64,000 nucleotides of DNA from Lentinula raphanica (taxonomy: Eukaryota > Basidiomycota > Agaricomycetes > Agaricales > Omphalotaceae). Below, piece after piece: positions 13,201 through 25,380 of this stretch. Under the pieces are notes generated by a model. That model did no database searches, had not been told where the DNA came from, and was given only the letters and a program-made list of their open reading frames with translations. Numbering within the stretch: position 1 is the first letter of the stretch; the number at the start of each line of letters is the position of its first letter. The stretch is taken from the NCBI GenBank assembly GCA_027919835.1, contig JANVFP010000033.1, positions 248,001 to 312,000 of the forward strand, given 5' to 3'. The position numbers and the translations under genes are program-made.

Positions 13201-14254
13201 CTGCACTAGGTAATCTCGCACGAGGTGTGGCGCCGTGCGGAGAACCCAGGCCAATGCCAGACGAAGCATTCGCAAGACTGCGTGCTTTGGGTGTATTGAA
13301 AGGGGAAGACAAATGGGTTGTTGAGGAAGGTATTCTTCTAGGAGAGGCATTGTTTACTGATGGAGACGAAGAGGGAATAGAAGATCCTGCAGCCGAAGAC
13401 GCGCGAGGGATAGAAGGTAGAGCAGGTACAGGAACGGCCTTCTCGACAGTTGCGCCTTGAGACCGAGTCTTGACCAAAGGTGTCGCACCGGCATTCAGGG
13501 CTCGTAATCGACCAGCACGCGCGGCTGGCGTTTCTGGACCCATACTAGTGGTACTGGTCGATAGCGAATTAGAAGGTGTGACTCGACCCGAAGATCCAGC
13601 AGGTCTGTAGGAGTAGGAGGACGTGGATGCATTGGAGGAAGTTGAAGCAGCTAGACTAAGTCTGCCTGTCCTGGCGGAGGGTGTTACTCTCCCAGTAGCG
13701 ATGCCAGATCCACTTCTACTGGATGATGCACTGAGTAAACCTGACATTGATTCGCTTCCGGCTGTCGAAGCCACAGATGGCGGCCTAGAAAGACCCGCTG
13801 TTGCACGAGACAGCTTTGAGGCACTCACAAAGACTCCACACATTGGTGCACATTCAAAGTATCTCTTCCCATCTGGCGTGCTTCCGTCGTTCTTTCCTTT
13901 GCCAGCAAACCCAGCACTAAGTTCGACACCAGCCCAGATACCTTGCTTCGGTGGAATCTCTCCTAAATATCGTAGAATACCCTCGAAGCCCAAAGACTCG
14001 ATGCGAACAGGCGCGTTGAGTGTCGGCGTGAAGACTCCATTTGACGTGGAGCTAACGGATGCTCGAGAGGGAGGCCTAGCAGATTTGGCAGTTGCTGGCA
14101 CAGACGGAACAGCCGGGATGGAAGAGGTTGGCGTCTTGGAGCGTTCAGCATTGACAACACTCGATGAACGTGAGCGAGGAGTGGGTAAGCCGGATCCTAT
14201 GCCAATGCCAGAAGGCCTTCCTGGAGTCCGCGTACTCTTCATCATCACGACCAA
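10296..14254 (-). CDS. CLIP-170-like microtubule plus-end tracking protein (CAP-Gly, coiled coil, two zinc knuckles)
   Basis: Three exons: 14254-10940, 10886-10830 and 10757-10296, with introns 10887-10939 and 10758-10829, giving roughly 1,275 residues. Domains in order: a Ser/Pro-rich basic leader; a CAP-Gly domain at about residues 80-150 containing G-K-N-D-G-S-T, which in this family contacts the EEY/F tails of tubulin and EB1; a long Ser/Thr/Arg/Pro-rich linker with three P-R-S-x-T-P-G-F-G repeats; about 500 residues of heptad coiled coil; and two CCHC zinc knuckles at the end, C-E-I-C-E-K-P-G-H-x5-C and C-E-E-C-E-G-H-G-H-x4-C. This order is that of animal CLIP-170 and fungal Tip1/Bik1. 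It probably links growing microtubule ends to dynein and the cell cortex. A second ATG four codons downstream could also serve as the start. Confidence 0.92.
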
Positions 14255-14673
14255 TCACTTTCTCCCTGATAAATAGTGCGCGGTGGTATTATAAGTTTGT
14301 TCTGCTAATGCAGTAAGAAAGGTGAGAATCCAAGAGACCTTTCGGGGTTGATTATTATGTGCAGCTCACCAGAAGCCTTGTACTAGTATTTCTTGCTTAT
14401 TGGACGAGAATTCGACGTAAATGGTTTCGGGTTTAGGCTGAGAAATCGAATCTCTGGTCGCGCGTCCAACGTGAAGCACGTGATTGTAATTGATGCGATG
14501 AACGAATCTAACGAATCTCATCGATAGCCGCTGCTCAGGTAAACAAAAAATAGCCTTTCATATATCGTTCAACACGACTTGTTGGAGTCAGTACATTCTC
14601 AAAATACGGTTCGCTAAATTCTAATTACCATTTTTCTCCGTTGCGAGCACACGCGTATCAGACGAAGTACTGG
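14255..14673. other. Intergenic, nothing recognised
   Basis: About 420 bases, the promoter side of the CAP-Gly gene and the 3' side of the following F-box gene, both on the minus strand. Contains several GAATCTAACGAATCTCA-like direct repeats near 14505-14525, but no clear element. Confidence 0.35.
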
Positions 14674-16260
14674 TTAAACATACAAAGATACTAATTGGGA
14701 CATCTCGAACTGCATGAGAGGACGAAGACTTCCAGATGTGCCACCTTCATTCACATGGATCAAGCCTCGGAGGGGTGGCTCTTGTATGATGAAATTCCCA
14801 ACGGTGGGTACCCTTTGCGCTATACGGGATGCAAACCGAACGAGAGCAGCCTCAAGCTCGATATCTGCCTGTTTAGCTTCGGTGGGATACGAAATTGTTG
14901 AACGGAGTCCTAGATGACCAGGATATCTTCGATGGACATTTGATAGCATATGAGGCGTGTCGGCTTTGTAGGTCAGATCGTCTGAGTTATCGAATGTGAG
15001 ACCGCGGAACATATAAACCAGATTGACGGTTCGAAGGGAGCGGAATTGCTGGAGGGCATTTATGAATTGTTCTGAATCCTGCATATGTGTGTATCAGTAC
15101 ACGTCACAGGTTAGAGGACAGTAATGATCATCAACGTACCATGTACGTTCGATTCGAGTTGGGCGTGGGTGCTTCCACTGTCAAAACCGAGATATCTGGG
15201 AAAATGGAATGGACCAGGTGCAAAAGCCGTCCTGAGGACCACTTAGTGAAGCAAAACCACAACCCAGCCACGTTCCAACCATGATATGATTTCGAGGACG
15301 GAAGTGAGTCCGCAGTATTACTAGTGCCGGGCGTTCTGGATATGGAAAAGCCTTTCAGTTGTAGAGAGTCGAAAAGACCCTCTTCAACCAAGGCATCAAC
15401 GAACGGCAGAATGAACGGAACGTCGCGAGACGCATTCCATTCCACGAGCACTGACGAAAAACGAACTCTCTCCAAAAGTGGGTGCGCATCGATGAAATCA
15501 GAAAGCCACGAGAGATCAGGAGCTACATTCAACCACAGCTCAAGTTCACGGAGACCCGAGAACTTGAAGTTGTTGAGCGAGCTGTAGTTCGTCATATTGA
15601 GTTCATTGGGTGATATCGGTAAGGTCAAGCATCTGATCTGCATGCCGGAGTGAAGATAATTGACAAAGTCGGTCGTTTGACTACGCAGTCTGATGCTGTT
15701 GAGTGTGATCTGGGATAAGCTGGATGGACCTAGTTGGTCGAGGCATTTCGACGAAAGAGATTTCCAGGACGCGACAACAACGTTGTTGACACGATGTTGA
15801 GATATGGCATTGAGCAAGGGCTTGTCGATATAGACACCCTCATTCAGGATGAGTTGAGAAAGATTCGTGCACTGCAGCAATAAATCGTGAAGTACGTCGA
15901 TTTGCCTGGGCGAATAACAGAAATAATCAAAAGTCCTGCCAGTGAAGCAAACATCAAAAAGTGTGAGCGCGCCGCGGTGACATTATCATTATGTACTTGC
16001 CTGATGGACAAAGCGAAGAATTTATTCTCATTGCACCGATCTCTGAGTTTCTCCAATTCCCCATGAGCTCCTCGAACCTCGACATACGCAAAAAGAAACG
16101 GCATGCATATTCTTCTGAGCTGACTACTGGCTAGAGACAACGGAACGAGTGTTGTCCGAGTATGTTTCCAATGAAGCTCAAGGAGCTGGGGTTGAGTGGT
16201 TGGTGGATAGGACACTGAATATTCGACGATGGAGTGTAGAATCTCTTCGGGCAACATCAT
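14674..16260 (-). CDS. F-box/LRR-like protein
   Basis: The N-terminus (L-P-E-E-I-L-H-S-I-V-E-Y) is an F-box start, followed by the C-terminal half of the box (S-L-A-S-S-Q-L-R-R-I-C-M-P-F-L-F-A-Y-V). The rest has loosely repeated Leu-rich segments such as C-L-T-L-P-I-S and L-R-E-L-E-L-W-L, as in the many agaricomycete F-box proteins. Such proteins are presumed substrate receptors of SCF ubiquitin ligases; the target is unknown. Two introns fit: 15906-16000, which has a GC donor (CAG|gcaagt) and joins S-I-R to Q-I-D-V-L-H, and 15079-15139, which joins R-T-Y-M to D-S-E-Q-F. Reading through the first intron would hit a stop, so the GC-AG splice is required. The product would be about 480 residues. 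Confidence 0.75.
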
Positions 16261-16638
16261 CGTGGAATCGTGGATGGGGATTGGGTTTGAGTCTGTTCGT
16301 GGAGTTATGGCGCTTTTTATGTACTAATAGGGGTGTTGTGGCCAATCAGCTACTGTCGCTTTCATTGAGCATGATTCAATTGAATGAATAGACTCGTCCT
16401 TCACTCATCAAACATCAACTTCGAGGTAGTTGTATGTTATCATTAACGCAAATAAGAAGAGGCGGGAAGGAGGACTGTACAAAAGGTATTGAAGGGTTTG
16501 TTTTGACGTTGGAGTGAGGTAAGTAGTTAACGTCAAACAGCTAGCCTTATCGTACCATGAGATGACGTGGATAGGTAAAGATGTGTGTGTATACTTGAAC
16601 AGTTCCTCCCTCTTTTTTCATACGTGAAAAGACTTCGC
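16261..16638. other. Intergenic, nothing recognised
   Basis: About 380 bases between the F-box gene start and the 3' end of the amine oxidase gene. It holds the F-box promoter and the amine oxidase 3' UTR. No TATA box or repeat was identified. Confidence 0.35.
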
Positions 16639-19600
16639 CTACACGATCGATTCGGTGTCGTTGTACGGGTGTTGAGCTGAATAGAGATCACCAAAACCAG
16701 TCAGTAGAACGAACAAGGTGTGAACCGAGAAACTCACGATCGTAGGGAAACTTCCTGACATCGATGTCACCTCGGTAAGCCCAAAAATCGGGAACAGTGG
16801 AAGTCTGCATAAATAGAAATTTGTGAGACGTTTAGGCAAAGCGCGTGACGGTGTAGATTTACCAGATTGGCCAACCCAGTTGAGAAATCTGCACCGAAAG
16901 TATGGACGGCCTGTACGCCACTGTTGTTGTAGTCGATGCGAACTGTCTGGCGAGAGTCCCTTGATGGATCGTGCAAAAGATAGTTGTGAGGTAGAATCTG
17001 CATGGAACCTTGCGCCGTCGTGAACACGGTGTTGGGCAAGTCACCAGTATGAGGAACGTGGTGCATTCCAAGATTGAACCACACGACGAGATCTTCTTGG
17101 TCTAAGGACTCCCCATCGAAGAAAGCCGCAAAGTCAACGACAGGATTGGCGGGATCGTAGTCGTTGTTCGCGTTGGAAGCACGCGGTTCGGTGTCTTTTT
17201 GTTTGGTGACATACAGGGCATGCGTGGCAAAGTTCATACTATTGATGAGATTGCTGGAGTTTTGGATCGTGGCATGCATACCACTTCCCTTAGATGGCAT
17301 GATCCTGTACCCGCGAGGCTCTCCAAACTCATTCGTGGCATCCTTGTTAACGACCATGAACATCGAGTGAGCGTTGCCAGGCCAGAAGAGTTTGGAGTTA
17401 TCTTCGTTGTCGATATACGAGCGGAACAGCTTCATGGTGCTTCGTTCCATACCATGCGACCAAGGGTAGGAAGTGGTCACCGGCGCGACGGTGTGGTTCG
17501 CGAAAGAGTTTGAGGTTCCAAGGATGTCGATGTCGGCCTTGAAGGTCAGGACGTGATCATGCATAGATCCCGAGAGACCACTATGGATATGGTAGCCTAT
17601 GTATATTCAAAAGTCGTGAGAAGGATGCTCATTGGAGAAAGGGAAGGAGATATCACCATAATCGTCATTGCCATAATAGTGAGCAGACTGGATATAACCA
17701 CTCGCGCGGACCACGATCTCGATTGTGCCATCGAGATAGAAGGTATAGTCGAACTGCGAAATGAGCTACCACTAGCGTTGGAGGAAGGAATACAACTCAC
17801 ATTGTAATCATAGTTACCGACAGTACTGGCGGAACGAACCGTGAACGCGATATTCTTTGTTGAAGCGACATAGGCATCATTTGAATGTCGTTGAATGAGA
17901 TAACCCTGGTCATTTTCGAAGAGACAGATCCTGCAAAATTCATAAGTTTATATACCACAGTGTGCAGACAGAATGATAGTCACGAATTAGGGTGTGTAGT
18001 GCTGACTTCCTCGGCGTGGAAAGTAGAGTTAAGGAAGGTCGAATACGTCGGGCAGTCATAGCCAGCGAGTAACTCGAAGGCGTATGGTCCTAGGATGGAG
18101 ATACATTAGTAACCAGTTACGTGAATCGATAGCCAGACGAACCAAAGCCATAGTACTACAACAATCAATTTCAGTTCAAGTCGTACCGGGGAAAAAGAAG
18201 TAGCTCACAGTGTCCAGGTAAGCAGTTCCGCTTTGAACAGGATCATTACCGGCATAATGGGCGAGAGCCTCATCTATACGATAGTCAGCGTTGGGTTGAA
18301 CTTCCTTCAATGCATGAATCACGCACCCAGTCCAAGTTCGTAAACGATACGCTCCCCACGATATCGGATATCGAAAAGTCTCATACCACTATCTCTCCGG
18401 AATGCGATGTAGAAAGAGAAATCCACTGTGGAACGTGATGAGTATGATATGGTTCAATAGTAGTCCTCGACTCACTCCATTCCACGTATTTGTTGTCAAC
18501 GTCGACCTTGTATCTGATCCCATCCTCACCAGAAGGCGGAACCATGACCGGAGGTGCCTTCTCACTACCCCACATTGTGCTGTTCGCTCCGACGGCCGTG
18601 GTGGGACCACGATAATCTGTTCCGATCCAAGGTCCTTCGAGGTTCAACGCGCTTTTTTCGAGCTCACCCGCCTCCCACGCGGCACGGAAAGCCTCGGTCG
18701 AGTTGTAATACACGTCTCTGTAAAGCCATCCGATGACCGACCATCCTGAAGGATCTCGGCCGGTAGTATTGACTTCAAAAAAGAGGCCTTGAGGCATCAA
18801 GGTTTCTCCATCGAAGATGGACGATGGTATACGCCAGAAGGTGACCCATTGAACAGTTGTATCCGGAGTCGGATGCCACAATGGGTCGATGCCCCAGATG
18901 TCGAGATCGTCGTCGTCGCTTCCTGAGGCGGTCTGTGAAATATCTTGAGGACATAAAACTTCATGGTGAGTGTACTCGAACATACCCCATTCAGAAGATC
19001 TGTCACTATATCCTGCACCGAAGCGCTGACGTTGTACTTTTGGACTTAGAAGTCAGTATTACGTCTGTGAGGAAGAAAAGAGTGCTCACCATGAATTCAG
19101 ATTTGAGGTCTTCGTCTGCATCATAGTTTCTTTGGTAGGTCGTTCCTTTAGTGGTGAGCCAGTCGAGCGACGTCACGACAGAGTTGTCGGAGATGGGAAG
19201 GGGTCCGACCTGAAGTATGCTTACATGTCAATCTCAGCTGGACGACGAAGTTATATGTGCTTCACCTGATACTCGATAACGTATGGCTCTGTGGTTGCAC
19301 CAACCCATATAGCAGCCCGAGCCCATCTTTCCGGCTTCTGCTGCTGTTGATCGACGAACGGGAGGACATCCGTCTTGTTCGGTGTCACGATCTCTACTCG
19401 TAAGATGCTGTTGTCCCAACTAAATGGCAAAGCAAAGAACGCGTCAATGAAAGTCAATGATGGGAATGAGATTGAGGGATTGACAAACCTTCCTGCATCA
19501 GCTGCCGCGGTCAAATTGAGATTTGTCTGATTGTGCAAGAACGAGATGACATCCGCTGCTTCATCGTTCGTGAGTTCGTGCCAGATATTCTCGTATGGGG

Positions 19601-19793
19601 CGGAAACTTGAGGTGCAGAAGCAGACCATCCAGTTCCAGTAAAACTTCCAGAGATCGAAGCGTCAGTCGTAGCCGGCCTTTTCGCAGCAAGGTATTTAGC
19701 TTGTTTGGACCCAGGATGGGAAACACGAGGTACTTTGGCGCCAACTAGAAGCAAAGTCGGTAGAAGAACAGCCAAGCTAGGAGTAAGACGCAT
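16639..19793 (-). CDS. Secreted copper amine oxidase (topaquinone type)
   Basis: Oxidises primary amines to aldehydes with release of ammonia and hydrogen peroxide, using copper and a topaquinone made from a tyrosine. The N-terminus is a signal peptide (basic M-R-L, then a Leu/Val-rich core), so an extracellular enzyme is expected. About a dozen exons are separated by 50-75-nt introns. The topaquinone site T-V-G-N-Y-D-Y lies at 17814-17834 (minus), its tyrosine codon at 17820-17822. Copper-site segments H-D-H near 17555 and H-H-V-P-H-T-G-D-L-P-N near 17050 are present. A T-A-Y-L-D-T...Y-G-F-G segment carries the expected catalytic aspartate. The last exons give G-L-A-N-L-T-S-T-V-P-D-F-W-A-Y and end in S-I-V. 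All key residues looked for are present. Exact intron borders in the middle were not all checked. Confidence 0.88.
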
Positions 19794-19832
19794 TTTGGAA
19801 GATGCAAAGGGGAAGAAAGATAACCGCCGAGG

Positions 19833-19842
19833 ATTTTATAGC
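19833..19842 (-). promoter_or_regulatory. Probable TATA box of the amine oxidase gene
   Basis: On the minus strand this reads CTATAAAATCC, about 45 bases upstream of the amine oxidase ATG at 19793. The position and sequence fit a TATA box, and such boxes are common on regulated secreted-enzyme genes. No transcription-start data are available. Confidence 0.45.
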
Positions 19843-21735
19843 CTTGCCGGAAAGAATTCCGAATGAGGAACACCCCAGAAGCGTATAGGCAATTGCATTG
19901 CTTATCTATGCCGAGTCCAGGAGTTCTCAGTTGACCACATGGATGGAATGCGCGCGATAGGGTCCCATCCTGCATTGAGTCCACTGGACGAAATCGAAGT
20001 GGATAAAGTAGTGGATGATAGCATGGATGAAAGTCAGAATAGTGATGAAGAATCGACCGTGAAAGGATGGCGCTAGAAGATACGTGTTCGAACCTTGAAG
20101 CGAGAGTGTAGCCCAACCGTCTATCCGGGATGCGGATGCCTCCGTCCACTCATGCAGTCTTGGTATTTGTTGTTTCTCCGCGTAGAAGCCCAATTAGGTC
20201 AAGAAGATAATCAAACCCGATCTTCGAGGCTGCGCTCTGTAGAGCTCAGTACGTCGTCTGCGTCAAAGCACAAGGAAGGAGTCAACTCCGGGTCCGATCC
20301 ACGAAAAACCAGACACAACCTCTTTGATTGATTCAGATTGCCATCCCATCCACCTTGGTATATTCAAGTCGCTCGAGATTTGGAGGACAAGAGAAGTCGC
20401 TGGAGATATCTGCTCTAGATCTGTGACTGAGATAATGATTATTGCGCGAACTTGGCAGTAAACTCGAGACGATTCTTGGCAGTAAACTCGAGACGATTCT
20501 TGGCAGTAAACTCGAGACGATTCTTGGCTGCCTCTAACTCGTAAACATTTGCATCCGAACTCTGCGAATATACACCATATGGGGACCATTATGACAAGAT
20601 CTCCGGGGTCAAGGAGAGACCGATACCCTCGTCAGTGTCACCACTGCTAGTGTATCGAGAGTTAGTGTAAATTGAATCTTGATTCCCGGGGTGTACTTTT
20701 TCATTTGAACCGACAAGAGCAGAATGAGTATCCTTGTTTGCCATTGGGATAGTGCCTCAAGGAGAAGTTTTTTGGAGAATCACTGCGTGAAATACAGTAG
20801 AGAGCTGACTGTAACGACCAATGCTGGAGCCACAGTATCACGACATGAGATTTGCAGAGAAAGGAACGACGCTTACATAATCAAGCGCTCGAAGTTGAGT
20901 TGAGCGCTCGCTGACCTCTGCCACCATCTCCCCATTCCTTCGAAGTTCGCACTCACTTGACACCAATTGATACCTCGAGCTCACAGCTGTTGTGCTGGCA
21001 GCGTCTTGTTCCACACATGATGCCTCGAGGGCCCGAATACGAAAAACTAAAAGGGCTCAACACAACAACGTCCCAGACAAAAGTTCAAGCTCTTTTCCAA
21101 GTTGAATTCGAACGGGAAGCGTCGAATTCATTCAACTCCCATCGCATATAGGATATCACAGATCACTAGACCGAATTCTATATTTCCCTATATTTTCGGC
21201 CGCCTAGGGCGCCGTCAATGGGCTTTTGCGCAGGAAAGTCTGCATAACTTTAAATTTGGTTCTTCACAGAGTGGTTGAGCCGCCCTACGGTAGGCTACGG
21301 TGACCGGTCTAGATCCACGGCGGATCATTCCTATCAATGCTCGACGTCACTGAAACGATTTCGCGAATCAGGTGCAATCAAGGAACGCAAGCACCGGATC
21401 AATTGTGTAGATATCGATATCCCCTATAGCTTTCATACACGACCTTGAAAACCAGAACGGCCTTGGTCTCTTCTGGTCTCTTTCGCTCGTCGATTCATCA
21501 CAATCATTATCGAATTGTTTCCTGATATCCTCCAGTGCAATCCACTTCAAAACGCTTCCGCCATCTCCATGGGGAATTCAAACCATCGCTCAGAGATGGA
21601 ATCAAACAATCGGGGAGCTGTGGCGATGAATACCTTCCAAAAGCATACTACTCAAACTTGTACATAAACAAGTAGGGTCGAGAAATATACGCGACGTACA
21701 AATATCGCCTTTCCCGCTGTTTTACCAGCCCAACC
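19843..21735. other. Intergenic region between divergent amine oxidase and MAPKK genes
   Basis: About 1.9 kb with no coherent gene. It contains a small tandem repeat at 20451-20528. The short open frames here have no family features or consistent exon structure. Promoters of both divergent neighbours must lie here. Confidence 0.4.
20451..20528. repeat. 24-bp tandem repeat, three perfect copies
   Basis: Unit CTTGGCAGTAAACTCGAGAC followed by GATT, starting at 20451, 20475 and 20499, then six bases of a fourth copy. The copies are identical, so the repeat is recent or actively maintained. It lies in non-coding DNA about 660 bp upstream of the amine oxidase start. Confidence 0.95.
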
Positions 21736-23222
21736 ATGTCTATCATCATGAGCCTATCTCCTCCCAATTCGGATCGTAAGAAGCGCAACTTCAAAGCCCT
21801 CCAGCTCCCACTACCTCCTAATGACATCGTACTACCTAGTCGACAAGCACCTTCGGCGAAGAAACGGATACCAGCTCCAATGGATTCTGCGCGTCACTTA
21901 ATAGCGTCTAGTACTGCGAATAGTGCTCTTCTGACGCCCGAGTCCTCAACGACGCAACGTCGGAATTTGCACAAGACACTGACGAGTACGCTGGAGAAGC
22001 TAGATTCCGAGTTGAGGAGGACCCTACTGAACGGACCTTTGAAGCAAGAGGATTTGAGAAATCTGGCTGAGCTGGGACAAGGGAATGGGGGAAGTGTGAT
22101 GAAGGTTGAACATATACCAACCGGGATCATCATGGCAAAAAAGGTGCCCTTCGAATTGCACTTACGTTGAATATCTACTGATAAATTGCCCCGCTTAGAT
22201 TGTTCTCATCGATGCAAAGCCCAGTGTTCGAAAGCAGATACTGCGCGAAATCCATATCACCCACTCATGTAACTCGCCTTTCATTGTATCCTCTTTCGGA
22301 GCGTATATCCTGGATCCAAACATCTGTATCTGCATGGAGTTCATGGATAAAGGCAGTTTTGACGGGATATACAAACGCATTGGGGCAATACCAATCGATG
22401 TGGTCGGCATGGTTGCAGCAAGCGTTTTAGAAGGCTTACTATATCTTTACGATGTGCACAAGATCATCCATCGTGGTAAGTCCAACCTTTTGGTAATTTT
22501 GCCCGAGTGTTCGATACTGAGCTGGCTTATGTTTAAGACATAAAACCGTCAAATATCTTGCTTAACTCCGAGGGAGAAATCAAGCTCTGCGATTTCGGCG
22601 TCTCTGGAGAGCTCATTAACTCTATTGCGAATACATTTGTTGGGACTTCGGTGTACATGAGCGTGAGTCTAATTTCATTTTCTGAGCCCTCTATCGGTGT
22701 TGTCCTCAGATGCTGAACCTGTGTTATATGGGTTGCTAGCCAGAACGAATACAAGGTGCTGAATACACTGTCGAGTCGGATATATGGTCACTGGGTATCA
22801 CCTTGATCGAGCTTGCGCATGGCCGTTTCCCATTCTACATAGACGATACAAATGACGAACCTTCGGCACAGCCCAACCATGACCGAGAGCGGGATATCCC
22901 AGATTTACTTGCTCCACCGTTATCACCCGCCTCTCGCCGACGCAATCGACGTAGAAGCAAAGGTGTTTCTCTTCAGGGCGGGTCTACGGAGCTTAGCATT
23001 CTGGAACTGTTACAGCAAATCGTCAGGGAACCTCCTCCAAGACTGACTTCGTCTGAGAGGGACGAAGGCAAGTTCCCGAAAACAGCTGACGATTTTGTCG
23101 ATGCATGTTTGATCAAAGAACAGCAAAATCGAAAACCGCCTGCAGAGCTGCTGAGGTATGCGTGGATAGAGGAAACGTTAGATGCCCGCGTGGATATGAA
23201 GATGTGGGCAGGATCTGTGTAG
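21736..23222 (+). CDS. STE7: MAP kinase kinase, Ste7/Fuz7 type
   Basis: Dual-specificity kinase expected to activate the mating/filamentation MAP kinase. Introns 22144-22198, 22476-22537 and 22663-22739 restore the kinase domain. Visible motifs in order: glycine loop G-Q-G-N-G-G-S-V, catalytic lysine in [19 protein letters not shown] at the hinge, [16 protein letters not shown], the activation segment S-I-A-N-T-F-V-G-T with both phospho-acceptor positions, S-P-E-R-I-Q-G-A, and D-I-W-S-L-G. The basic N-terminus ([13 protein letters not shown]) resembles a MAPK-docking D-site. An insertion between the D-I-W-S and final helices holds a Pro/Ser patch and an Arg-rich run. The start could be the ATG at 21736 or 21748. 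Assignment to Ste7 rather than Pbs2/Mkk1 rests on the glycine-loop region and is fairly firm. Confidence 0.9.
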
Positions 23223-23852
23223 TAACTCAAAATTGTTTTCCTTGGCACTGTAGTACTTACTCTTCGGTTGGAAATTTATGGATGGATTATATACTTCAAT
23301 GTATCACGGACCGATCTATACTCATTGCGACAGCCACGTTCGAAGTATCGTAGAATCAAAAGGCTCAAAGCTAGTAGGAGATCCTCTTGAATAGCACCCG
23401 TTATCTTATCTCCGGTGACTTTCAGTGGTCTTATCCAGCGCTTAATCGTTTTGATCCTTCTGTTAAACAGCAAGTTGACGCCGAAGACGCTTCTCTGGAT
23501 CTTGAACTCACACAAATCGAGTAATACGCACTGCCAAAACATACACTGTGCCCTCGTTGTCATCTAAACGGGGTTTGCTCTGTATCACCTGCCCTACTAT
23601 CATTCTTGGCTTAACCCACGCCCCGGTTGAACGCTCGAACGGTGACTACTTATCATGATGGAGACTGAGAATAGCTCCTTCGTTCCTCGATACCTATCTG
23701 TGATCCCTTCTCCTCTCCACCTAATACTATCTGATATTCCACTCCTTCACGTTCGCCTTCTCAATCATGTTGTGTGCTGGACACTTACTAGGTTATTCGA
23801 TTTTCAGGTGAGTATTTCTGCTGTATCAGTACTGAACGAGGCCCTCTTCATC
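23223..23852. other. Intergenic; upstream frame of the next gene is uncertain
   Basis: About 630 bases. The frame of the following membrane protein stays open back to about 23655, but the residues there look like untranslated sequence. No element was recognised. Confidence 0.35.
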
Positions 23853-25380
23853 ATGCTTGCCCTTAGTATCTCCGTTTCCTGTATATCAGTGAAAGCTCTC
23901 CAGGTTCAGCTACGCCGGGAAATTGCTACCGAAGCTCTCATTGCACCTGTCCGTCTTGCAGGCAGGTTCTTGTTCGACCGTGATGATCCTGACAACATCA
24001 ACTTTCATGTCGTGAACATAAGTGATCCTTTCCGTCAAGTTATCCAGACCGAATATTTCTCAAGCAACGACTACCGCGGATCCTTTCCAGTCCCTCTTGA
24101 CGAACCCGGGTAGCTCTGAGTCTGTTTGCTCTAACTCTCAACTCTCAACTAAGGCAAGCTTTTCTTCAGATCTTATCAAATTCAAGCGCAAGAGCCTGGG
24201 TCGTACGTTGCTTCTCATCGCTATATGACTGTGTAGTGACTAAATGCAGAAGATATAATATTTTGGCGACGAGCAACACAATATTGGTGGCCGCACCTGA
24301 TGAAACGGACGGAAGTGATGGTGATAGTATTTCTGATAGTAGCTTCAGTCAAACAGATCTGCGAGTATTCTTGTCGAATGTCCATTCAGTGTGCGCTTAT
24401 TAATAATCGTCGTTCTAGTTCGACGAGTTCAACACCCCTCAATCCTAGTTCGACTACATCCTCAGAATCAACAACGAGCTCTTTGTAAGATTTCTTCATC
24501 ACTCAACGTGCGACGACCAGAAACTAACGTCAAATCTAAATTAGAATGCAAGCTTGGCCTTCAAATGTGGTCTGGAGCTTTACCTCTGTTGCAACTACTA
24601 CCCCGTCGTCTAGCGGTGCATCCTCACAGCCCGTTCTTCCTACTCCGTCCTCTGCTATCCAGTCTTCGAACCCAACTGATGAGACTCCAGAAGCTAAGAC
24701 TAGAAGGACTGAAACTCTCATCGGTGGGATCATAGGAGGGGTTGTAGGTTTGCTCTTGCTCATCATTCTCGCATATTATGGTGTGCATTATGTTCGTCGC
24801 AAGCGAGATCTCGTCGTTCGTGGGTTCTGGGATGGTGGTGGACCGATAACTATTGCCGAGCGACGACGACCTTGGTATGCAATCATGGATGTTGCATGTC
24901 GTCCAAAACCGTCACAGACCATCATTCCTTTCACCCAAATGACTCCGAATACTCCGAGTGGCCTTTTCAGCGAACAGGACCTTGTTATCACCAAGCCAAT
25001 GCAGGCTCACAATGTGACTCCTGCATCGTCTACGGAAACGTTCGCCAACTTGAATGTTCCTAGTCCGAATGGCAGTGATAATGAGCAAGGAGGGTTCAGA
25101 CCGGCGCAGAGGTTGAAGCCACTGATGACCGGTGGTGCCATTCTAGATATTTCCAATCCCAATGGCCAGTCCACATCCAGTCTGGTTGTCAACATAACGA
25201 GTGCTACTCCTGTCACTCAGACTGCCGGTGAGCATTTTGTATCATAGTCCTACTTTTCGGCATCATGATCATATGGTCCCCTACGCAGATGGTCATTTGT
25301 TCGGGCCCACCAGTCATCAGTCTACTCCTCCTCCCTCTTATCGGTCTTCCTCGATTATCCTGGGTCCAAATGTTGGATAA
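23853..25380 (+). CDS. Single-pass membrane protein with Ser/Thr-rich ectodomain and PPxY tail
   Basis: No named family is certain; the architecture resembles fungal Mid2/Wsc-like cell-surface proteins. The proposed start M-L-A-L-S-I-S-V-S gives a hydrophobic leader. A Ser/Thr-rich stretch follows, then a transmembrane segment around 24710-24780 (T-L-I-G-G-I-I-G-G-V-V-G-L-L-L-L-I-I-L) ended by a basic R-R-K-R stop-transfer. The cytoplasmic tail is about 150 residues. The final intron (donor at 25228) joins T-A to D-G-H-L-F-G, and the protein ends just after P-P-P-S-Y-R-S, a PPxY motif that can bind WW domains such as those of Rsp5/Nedd4 ligases. Exons between 24100 and 24545 are hard to place: one proposed splice, ending at TTCTAG 24419, uses a weak donor. 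The gene is likely real, but its 5' half is uncertain. Confidence 0.55.

Noticed and set aside
13056..14276. Plus-strand frames up to 217 codons
   Set aside because: Antisense shadow of the Ser/Pro-rich part of the CLIP-170-like gene.
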